From positions 1 through 5,946 of the forward strand of contig JBHHYR010000233.1 of NCBI GenBank assembly GCA_046757585.1: 5,946 nucleotides of DNA, in the 5' to 3' direction. This document shows positions 1 through 4,618 of the stretch, in pieces. The notes below the pieces were generated by a model. It was not told where the DNA came from, ran no database searches, and saw only the letters and a program-made list of their open reading frames with translations. The translations under genes were made by a program, and so were the position numbers. Within the stretch, counting starts at the first letter, position 1; each line of letters opens with the position of its first letter. The DNA comes from JBHHYR01 sp046757585 (lineage in GTDB: Bacteria; Desulfobacterota; Binatia; HRBIN30).

Positions 1-1166
1 CGCACGTTCATGCACTTGTTGTTATCCAGGAAATGGAACGGGAAGGGCAGGATGCGTCCTGCCCGTTGCAGCTCCAGATTGAGCGGCGCCGCCTGCCCAA
101 AGGCCGAGAGCAGGGAAAAGGCCGGAAAAGCGGCCGGCACCAGGTCGAGAAACTGTTTCGTCAGCTCGAACGGCTCTGCGCCCTGATCGCTGTCCAGGCC
201 GAGCACGAAGTTGGTTTGCACGTATGGAACGTAACGCAGGATCATGTTGACGTGCTCGGAGACCTGGCGCAGCTTGTCGGGGCCGACATTGCGGCCCGTC
301 TTGGACTTGTTCCCGAGACCGTACCAGGACTCGATGCCGGGCAGGATCCCCTGAAATCCGTTACGCTTCAGGCGTCGCAGGTTCGCCTCCGAAAGCAACG
401 ATAGGCTGCTCTCGGCAACGAAGTACATCCGGCCCGGTGGCACCGCCTCTTCGATGGCGTTCATGTAGTCGTTGAAACGCACCCCGAAGTTCGGGTCGTG
501 CCAGCCAACGAGCGGCCAGCGCATCTTCCCGAGGAGAAAGCGCAGATCCTCGCGAATTTGCTCGAACGGTAACAGCTGATAGTCTACCGCCGCGTCGATG
601 CAGAACTCGCAAGTGTACGGACAGCCGAGGCTGCCGATCATGGGGACCGACTTGAGGATCGGCGCCTTGGCCATGGTGGCCTCGATGAACTTCCACCGCT
701 CCCGCACGCCGGGGAGCTCACGCGGCTGGCGTGCGGCGCTCAGCTGCAGGCCCACAGGGCGGTGCGGTGCGCACTCACGCACGATGTCGTCGACGAGGGA
801 TCGGTCGGTGAACCCCACAACGTAGTCGAAATACCGAGCCGCGTCTTGCGGGTAGCAACGCGCGTGTGGCCCCCCTAAGACGGTCACCGCCCCACGCTGC
901 CGGTAGAGATTGCTGATGGCATACGCCGTATGCGCCGACCGGGTAAAGGCACCAATGAACACCAGATCGGCGTCGTCGGCCAGCTCGTGGCGCAGCTTCT
1001 CCGTGCCCGTGTAGCAGACGTAGCGCACCGCGTGCCCCAACTGCTCGCACCACACGCCAACGGCCTGGGGCATGATGCTGGCCAGATTCGCGTTCATCAG
1101 ACGCGCGTACAGCACGCGGGTCGGGCCCTTCGTGACCAGATCGAGTATGGTTATGCGGCGGCGCAT
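1..1166 (-). CDS. B12-binding-type radical SAM protein, C-terminus cut by window edge
   Basis: I translated the reverse strand from the ATG at 1166; the frame stays open to base 1 (388 codons) and continues outside the window. Residues ~1-140 look like a cobalamin-binding Rossmann domain, with the typical VLGGPH loop at residues 96-101 and FIGAFTRSA at ~70-78. The cofactor-ligating DxHxxG motif is not visible, as in many members of this superfamily. Residues ~165-388 are the radical SAM core: GCPYTCEFC supplies the 4Fe-4S ligands Cys182, Cys186 and Cys189, followed by WHDPNFGV (~222-229) and GILPGIESWYG (~273-283). Such enzymes use SAM and often cobalamin for radical methylation or rearrangement; the substrate cannot be told from this sequence. 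The start is chosen because an in-frame TGA lies 12 codons upstream at 1200-1202 and MRRRITILDLV fits the family's N-terminus. GAGGAG sits only 3 bases before the ATG. A GTG at 1199 would add 11 residues. The family call is firm, the function open. Confidence 0.9.
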   Translation of the reverse strand, partial: MRRRITILDLVTKGPTRVLYARLMNANLASIMPQAVGVWCEQLGHAVRYVCYTGTEKLRHELADDADLVFIGAFTRSAHTAYAISNLYRQRGAVTVLGGPHARCYPQDAARYFDYVVGFTDRSLVDDIVRECAPHRPVGLQLSAARQPRELPGVRERWKFIEATMAKAPILKSVPMIGSLGCPYTCEFCIDAAVDYQLLPFEQIREDLRFLLGKMRWPLVGWHDPNFGVRFNDYMNAIEEAVPPGRMYFVAESSLSLLSEANLRRLKRNGFQGILPGIESWYGLGNKSKTGRNVGPDKLRQVSEHVNMILRYVPYVQTNFVLGLDSDQGAEPFELTKQFLDLVPAAFPAFSLLSAFGQAAPLNLELQRAGRILPFPFHFLDNNKCMNV

Positions 1167-1411
1167 CAGCTCCTCGCGTAGCTCTCCCGGCCGCCGCACT
1201 CAGACGAGCGCCCTGCGGTCTTCGTTTCGTCCCCGCCGGCCACTCCCGTCGACGCGGTTTGTTGAGATCTGCCGTGTATCACAGAAGCGATGCGGACCCC
1301 AAACGCCACCCCCAACTCCTCAACTCCTTCAGCCGCCCGCGGCGCAGCGCCATGCGGCTGCGGCACCGCGACTGACACGCCTGGCCAACCGACAACCGCG
1401 CAGTGCATTGC
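1167..1411. other. Spacer between vapC and radical SAM gene; weak 80-codon frame
   Basis: This 245-base gap lies between two minus-strand genes. It contains a minus-strand 80-codon frame (1408 to 1166) that starts 3 bases after the vapC stop and ends in a TGATG overlap with the radical SAM start. Its translation is rich in Gly, Ala and Ser and resembles no family I know, so I do not call it a gene. The gap also holds an imperfect hairpin: CAGCCGC at 1330-1336 pairs with GCGGCTG at 1354-1360, with an inner GGCG/CGCC stem at 1341-1351. There is no T-run after it on either strand, so it is not a convincing intrinsic terminator. CAACTCCT is repeated in tandem at 1313-1328. No tRNA or clear promoter was seen. 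Confidence 0.4.
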
Positions 1412-1885
1412 TCAGCTGCGAAGTTCGCCGGCAAACTCCGGAGTGGTCAGCACACGCACGCCGTGACGTAAGAGGGAAGCGAAATGGCGGCGGTTGTCGG
1501 TCACAACCAGCTTCGCCCCCGCCGCGCGCGCGACCTCCGCGATGTGTAAGTCGTACACACGGCCGCCGATAACGTGATCCGACACGGCTTGCCGGACAAG
1601 CATGTCACGCCGCCGTTCCGGAAGTTGCTGGACGCGGAAACGGTGAAAAACCTCCTCGTCGAGGAGTCGCGCCGCGTCGCCAGGCGTCAGCCGCAGGTCT
1701 TCTGGTAGGCGCGTGGACACCGCGTAGAACTCGAGGCAACAATGCCAAGCGGTCCACGGCCGGTTCAATCGGCCGTCGACAACTGCTCCCATCAGGTGCT
1801 GCGCCGGCGCCGATACCTGGCCCATGTCGATGAGCCCGGCCAGCAGGACGGTGGTGTCGAAGAAAACAGCCTCTACCAGGGCCAT
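1412..1885 (-). CDS. vapC: VapC-like PIN-domain toxin ribonuclease
   Basis: This is a 157-residue PIN-domain protein, slightly longer than the usual ~130-140. The acidic metal-binding set expected of PIN nucleases is present: Asp10 in FFDTTVLLAGL, Glu52 in LEFYAVSTRLP, Asp112 in RVYDLHIAEVAR and Asp130 in VVTDNRRHF. The C-terminus ends in the common GVRVLTTPEF pattern. Family members are Mg2+-dependent endoribonucleases that cut tRNA or rRNA and stop translation when freed from the antitoxin; the RNA target here is unknown. The start ATG lies inside the end of the upstream antitoxin gene (13-base overlap, different frame), which implies translational coupling. A weak purine-rich stretch, GGAAGACGAG, precedes the start within the antitoxin coding sequence. 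All catalytic acids are intact, so the toxin is probably active. The symbol is by family, since several PIN toxin families look alike. Confidence 0.9.
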   Translation of the reverse strand: MALVEAVFFDTTVLLAGLIDMGQVSAPAQHLMGAVVDGRLNRPWTAWHCCLEFYAVSTRLPEDLRLTPGDAARLLDEEVFHRFRVQQLPERRRDMLVRQAVSDHVIGGRVYDLHIAEVARAAGAKLVVTDNRRHFASLLRHGVRVLTTPEFAGELRS

Positions 1886-2130
1886 CGGTTACGCTCGTCT
1901 TCCACCAGCTTCGCGATGTCAACCCGCGTGACCTCTTTGGCGGGAACGGTGGGCCGCGCCACCAGTCGTTTCCCGACGCGAACCAGTTTGGGCCCGGGCA
2001 CCGCCCGAACCAAGCGGATCGAGTAGTCGTCGAGCACCACCTCCAGCTCCGTCCCGGGCTTCAGGCCAGCTTGATTCCTGATCGGTGCCGGAATGACCAC
2101 ACGTCCTGCCTTATCAATGGTAGTTCTCAT
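1873..2130 (-). CDS. vapB: AbrB/SpoVT-type antitoxin (VapB-like)
   Basis: This 85-residue protein begins MRTTIDKAGRVVIPAPIR, the signature of the swapped-hairpin AbrB/MazE DNA-binding fold, and the fold continues through LKPGTELEVVLDDYSIRLV to ~residue 41. The C-terminal part (~45-85, ending VEDERNRWPW) would be the segment that wraps and inhibits the toxin. The open frame extends upstream to 2319, but the family's N-terminus begins at the ATG at 2128-2130, so I use that start. There is no clear Shine-Dalgarno sequence before it, so the mRNA may have a very short leader or none. The gene overlaps the PIN toxin gene by 13 bases in the usual antitoxin-first order. Such antitoxins normally repress their own operon, alone or as a complex with the toxin. 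Short repeats over the start (2117-2149) are candidate binding sites. Confidence 0.9.
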   Translation of the reverse strand: MRTTIDKAGRVVIPAPIRNQAGLKPGTELEVVLDDYSIRLVRAVPGPKLVRVGKRLVARPTVPAKEVTRVDIAKLVEDERNRWPW

Positions 2131-2149
2131 ACCATGTACGTGCCATACC
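2117..2149. promoter_or_regulatory. Candidate autoregulatory operator of the vapBC module
   Basis: The inverted repeat ATGGTA (2117-2122) / TACCAT (2130-2135), with a 7-base spacer, spans the antitoxin start codon. In addition CATACC occurs twice in the same orientation, at 2128-2133 and 2144-2149, 16 bases apart. AbrB-type antitoxins commonly bind short repeated or palindromic elements at their own promoter, so this is a reasonable operator candidate. The repeats are seen directly; the regulatory role is inferred. No convincing -35/-10 pair was found beside it. Confidence 0.4.
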
Positions 2150-2532
2150 TGTGCAGCGGACGCAACGGTCACGAGGACGGACGGGGCAACTTCGAAAGCC
2201 CGACAGGCCGGAGAGCGGAAGGCATCTACTGGCGCTCCTGCTCGGCTGCGTGCTGGCGAGCTGCGGTCGTGTCCGGTTCCCCGCCCACGTGGTCCGCGTG
2301 ATTGGGGTCGACGGCGCAAGCCCGCGTGTTGCGTCTGCGGCGGTGTTCAAAGCGGGCTTCGAGTCGATCAGGGTGCAGGTGTAGACCCGCCTGTAGTCAA
2401 CTCACACTCCGTCGGCCAGGTGTCGCGGAGCAAGTCGATCCGATCCCCTGTTCGGACAGTACCGCTTGATCATGGCCCGATCACGTCGCGCTCCCCGCTT
2501 CCGAGAAGGGCGAAGTTCCTCACCGTTCGCCC
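2131..2532. other. 402-base stretch without a confident gene
   Basis: This region separates the antitoxin start (leftward) from the amidohydrolase stop (also leftward). It must hold the vapBC promoter, although I could not find a strong one. It also holds the candidate small lipoprotein frame at 2151-2384 and, at its right end, a stem-loop next to the amidohydrolase stop codon. The part 2385-2506 shows no coding frame I can defend, no tRNA-like fold and no repeat array. Confidence 0.4.
2151..2384 (+). CDS. Possible small lipoprotein (unrecognised)
   Basis: This is a 77-codon frame from a GTG at 2151 to a TAG at 2382-2384. Residues 1-25 are basic (RKPDRPESGRH near the end), followed by a hydrophobic run LLALLLGCVLASC (26-38). 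It ends in a textbook lipobox, Leu-Ala-Ser-Cys, with Cys38 as the lipidated residue. The remaining ~39 residues (GRVRFPAHVVRVIGVDGASP onward) are not recognised. From the hydrophobic core on, about four fifths of codons end in G or C, as in neighbouring genes. If real, the product would be exported and anchored in a membrane by signal peptidase II processing. Against it: no Shine-Dalgarno sequence before the GTG, a short length, and a start only 20 bases from the divergent vapB start. It could instead be the 5' remnant of a larger lipoprotein gene, or chance. Confidence 0.3.
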   Translation: MQRTQRSRGRTGQLRKPDRPESGRHLLALLLGCVLASCGRVRFPAHVVRVIGVDGASPRVASAAVFKAGFESIRVQV

Positions 2533-2533
2533 T
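2507..2533 (-). terminator. Stem-loop at the end of the amidohydrolase gene
   Basis: AGGGCGAA (2507-2514) pairs perfectly with TTCGCCCT (2526-2533) around an 11-base loop. The stem begins inside the amidohydrolase stop codon (2533-2535, TGA on the minus strand). The position suits a transcription end signal. On the minus strand the stem is followed only by TTCTCGG, not a real T-run, so it is a weak intrinsic terminator at best, or an mRNA 3' stabilising hairpin. Confidence 0.35.
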
Positions 2534-4239
2534 CAGGCGCGGTAGCGTGCGCGGTCGCGCAGGAGGCGGCCGGCGGGAACACCGGTGGGCTGGTCGTTCT
2601 CGATCGTTACCTGCCCGTTGACGAGTACGTAGCGGTACCCGATTCCTCGCTGGACTCGCCGCCACTCGCCGGCTGGAAAATCGTGAACTTTTCCCACCGG
2701 GGTCATGTTCAGGCGATCGAAGTCGTACACCACGACGTCTGCCGCCTTCCCCTCTTCGAGGGTTCCGCGATCGGAGAAGCCAGCGCAGTACGCGGGCAGC
2801 GTCGCGAGCTTCCAATGGACATCCTCGAGCGAGAGTATGTCGTTGTCTCGCGTCGCGCGGATGATCGTTTCGGTCGGGTAGCGGCCCGCCGTCAGAAAGC
2901 GCGTGTGCGCCCCACCGTCCGACACCCCCGGAATGACGTACGGATCGAGCATGAGCTCCCGAAAACCCTCGAGGCTCGCGTTTGCCGGCAGGGAGAAGAA
3001 CGTCGCCTTGAGGCCGTCGGCCACGGCAATGTCCAGCAACGTGTCGACCGCGTCCTTCCCGAGTTGCTCGGCGATGTCACCGATCGTCTCGTTGATGTAC
3101 TGCTTCGTCTGCTCACAGAAGGTCTCGGCGACGACGATGTTTTCGACGGCACTGAGGGTGATCCAGGGACGATTGTCCCGCAGGGCTGGCCGGCGCGCCG
3201 GGTCCGAGAGCTTCCGCAGCCGCTCTTCGACGGTGCCCGTGGTCGCCTCCCGCCAACATTCGACCTCGTCAAACAGATTCCATTCATCGAAGGAAAACGT
3301 GAACCCGGCGTCGGTGGTCAAGCCCTGCCCGTAGACGGGGAGCCCACGCTCGCGGCAGCTCCGCAGCCACGCAAGCTGACCCCTGTGGATTTCCGGGTTG
3401 TTGTCGAACGGCAGAATCACGTTCCAGAGCAGGGGCCGACCGCTGACCTCGGCAAGTTTCGCAACATGTTCCAGGGTCGTGCCGTCGGCCTTGGCCAGGG
3501 TCAGCTGGATGAACCCCTCGTTGCGTTCGGCCAGGACCTCGGCGAGTTGCACGCACGTTTCGTCGCGCATGACGTCGCTCACCATGGGCGTGCCGTCGAA
3601 GTCGCGCTGCACCTCGGCGCCACTTCCCGGTTCGAGCCGCTGCGCCGACCAGCCTCCCGCGCCAGCGTCCATCGCCGCATGGAGGAGGCGGCGCATCACG
3701 GCGTGCTCGGCTTCGGTCGGCATGTCGCCCGCCTTGGCACGCTCCAGCCCAAGTACCCAGACCAAGAGTGCACCGACGGGCAGGAAGGGCCGCAGGTTGA
3801 CGGACTTTGGCGTGCGGTCGAGGCTGTCGAGAAACTCCGGATACGTCACCCAATCCCAAGGCAAGCCGGCTCGCATGGCATTGAACGGGATCGCCTCGAC
3901 CCGCGTCATCGATCGCATCGCCCGCTCGCGATCCTCGGGCCGCACCGGTGCGAACCCAAAGCCGCAGTTGCCGATCACGACCGACGTGACGCCGTGCCAT
4001 CCCGAGAGGGTACAGTACGGATCCCAAAAGACCTGGGCATCGTAGTGCGTGTGTAGATCGACGAAACCCGGCGCGACGATCATACCGCCCGCATCAAGCA
4101 CCCGTTCGGCATCTGATGACTTGAGATGACCGAGCTTGGCGATACGCCCATCAACGATTCCTAGATCGCAGCGGCGGCGCGGCATGCGCATCCCGTCAAC
4201 GACCATCCCGCCCCTGATTACCGTGTCGAACTGAGCCAT
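2533..4239 (-). CDS. Amidohydrolase family protein, D-aminoacylase-like
   Basis: This complete 568-residue protein belongs to the N-acyl-D-amino-acid deacylase (D-aminoacylase) branch of the amidohydrolase superfamily. A small beta-sandwich domain is formed by both ends (residues ~1-55 and, after GTLEEGKAADVVVYD at ~492-506, the C-terminus). Between them is the TIM barrel. Metal and active-site signatures visible are His63/His65 in DLHTHYD, Cys92 in GNCGFGFAPVRPED, and Asp441/His445 in GVSDGGAHTRF. The family hydrolyses N-acyl-D-amino acids or related amides in the cytoplasm with Zn; the exact substrate is unknown and no signal peptide is seen. The VGHSxxR motif kept by the paralogue at 4619 reads VGALLVW here (155-161), losing its His and Arg. 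A good Shine-Dalgarno sequence, GGGAGGT (4246-4252), lies 6 bases before the ATG. The gene is divergent from its paralogue, with a likely sigma70 promoter at 4333-4361. Family call strong, specificity uncertain. Confidence 0.93.
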   Translation of the reverse strand: MAQFDTVIRGGMVVDGMRMPRRRCDLGIVDGRIAKLGHLKSSDAERVLDAGGMIVAPGFVDLHTHYDAQVFWDPYCTLSGWHGVTSVVIGNCGFGFAPVRPEDRERAMRSMTRVEAIPFNAMRAGLPWDWVTYPEFLDSLDRTPKSVNLRPFLPVGALLVWVLGLERAKAGDMPTEAEHAVMRRLLHAAMDAGAGGWSAQRLEPGSGAEVQRDFDGTPMVSDVMRDETCVQLAEVLAERNEGFIQLTLAKADGTTLEHVAKLAEVSGRPLLWNVILPFDNNPEIHRGQLAWLRSCRERGLPVYGQGLTTDAGFTFSFDEWNLFDEVECWREATTGTVEERLRKLSDPARRPALRDNRPWITLSAVENIVVAETFCEQTKQYINETIGDIAEQLGKDAVDTLLDIAVADGLKATFFSLPANASLEGFRELMLDPYVIPGVSDGGAHTRFLTAGRYPTETIIRATRDNDILSLEDVHWKLATLPAYCAGFSDRGTLEEGKAADVVVYDFDRLNMTPVGKVHDFPAGEWRRVQRGIGYRYVLVNGQVTIENDQPTGVPAGRLLRDRARYRA

Positions 4240-4332
4240 CTCGATACCTCCCCGCGCAGGCCAGCCAGCCCGTTGGGGACACGGTGACGCACCGTCCGAA
4301 GGCAGCCTGTCTGACGAAGTCCAGCTTGACTG

Positions 4333-4361
4333 CTGCTATGCCCTCGCCGGAGCGTTGTCAA
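4333..4361 (-). promoter_or_regulatory. Sigma70-like promoter for the leftward amidohydrolase
   Basis: On the minus strand a perfect -35 hexamer TTGACA (4361-4356) is followed after exactly 17 bases by TAGCAG (4338-4333), a weak -10 that keeps the first TA. Transcription would start near 4326 and give a leader of roughly 85-90 bases before the ATG at 4239. The consensus -35 and ideal spacing stand out in this GC-rich background. The poor -10 suggests a modest or activator-assisted promoter. Confidence 0.45.
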
Positions 4362-4487
4362 TAATGGCGGTCAGCCGGTTGCAAGAGGGCAGGGCAAGAG
4401 CCGGCCGTGAGCGCTCGTGACGGGCGCTGCAGCCCGGCCTCGACGTTCGTGGCTGGCTGAGGTCTGCGGTTGTGCTCGGCGGGGGAA

Positions 4488-4505
4488 GGATGGTAACCCC
4501 CATCC
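4488..4505. repeat. Inverted repeat in the divergent promoter region
   Basis: GGATGG (4488-4493) and CCATCC (4500-4505) form a perfect 6-base inverted repeat around TAACCC. It lies ~114 bases upstream of the rightward amidohydrolase start and ~127 bases upstream of the leftward -35 box. The 18-base dyad is the size of a dimeric repressor or activator site, but no regulator gene is in the window, so the role is inferred. Confidence 0.35.
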
Positions 4506-4605
4506 CGCACCGGCTGGGCGATTGATGAGTACCCCACGTTGGCGCGAGGGTTGGTTGCCTTCTCCTGCCCATCTGTTTCCCGGCGTGCGCGTGAGGGGAA
4601 GGTAC

Positions 4606-4613
4606 AAGAGGAG
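4606..4613 (+). promoter_or_regulatory. Strong ribosome binding site of the rightward amidohydrolase
   Basis: AAGAGGAG lies 5 bases before the ATG at 4619-4621. It fixes that ATG as the start of a gene whose open frame leaves the window on the right. Confidence 0.75.
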
Positions 4614-4618
4614 CGCTT

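Larger units (their letters stand above)
4240..4618. other. Divergent intergenic region between two amidohydrolase genes
   Basis: These 379 bases separate the start codons of the two amidohydrolase paralogues, so the region must carry outward promoters for both. I see a sigma70-like promoter for the leftward gene (4333-4361), an 18-base inverted repeat (4488-4505) and a GC-rich hairpin, CGGGC gctgca GCCCG, near 4419-4434. No clear -35/-10 pair is visible for the rightward gene. Several open frames cross this interval on both strands, but none has family-like content, and the longest is antisense to the amidohydrolase at 4619. Confidence 0.6.

Noticed and set aside
361..1053. Minus-strand frames at 361-696 and 775-1053
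   Set aside because: They are in a different frame from the radical SAM protein, whose motifs run continuously through the whole interval.
1313..1328. Tandem repeat CAACTCCT x2
   Set aside because: It has only two 8-base copies. It is too short to call a repeat array and is probably chance.
1330..1360. GC-rich hairpin as a vapC terminator
   Set aside because: The stem is imperfect and no T-run follows on either strand. It is kept only as a note in the spacer entry.
2131..2319. N-terminal extension of the antitoxin frame to 2319
   Set aside because: AbrB-type antitoxins begin directly at the MRTTIDKAGR-like strand. The upstream 63 codons are Arg/Ala/Ser-rich with no domain.
2683..4056. Plus-strand open frame of 457 codons
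   Set aside because: It is antisense to the well-supported amidohydrolase at 2533-4239. The translation shows no family motif, and long antisense frames are expected in GC-rich coding sequence.
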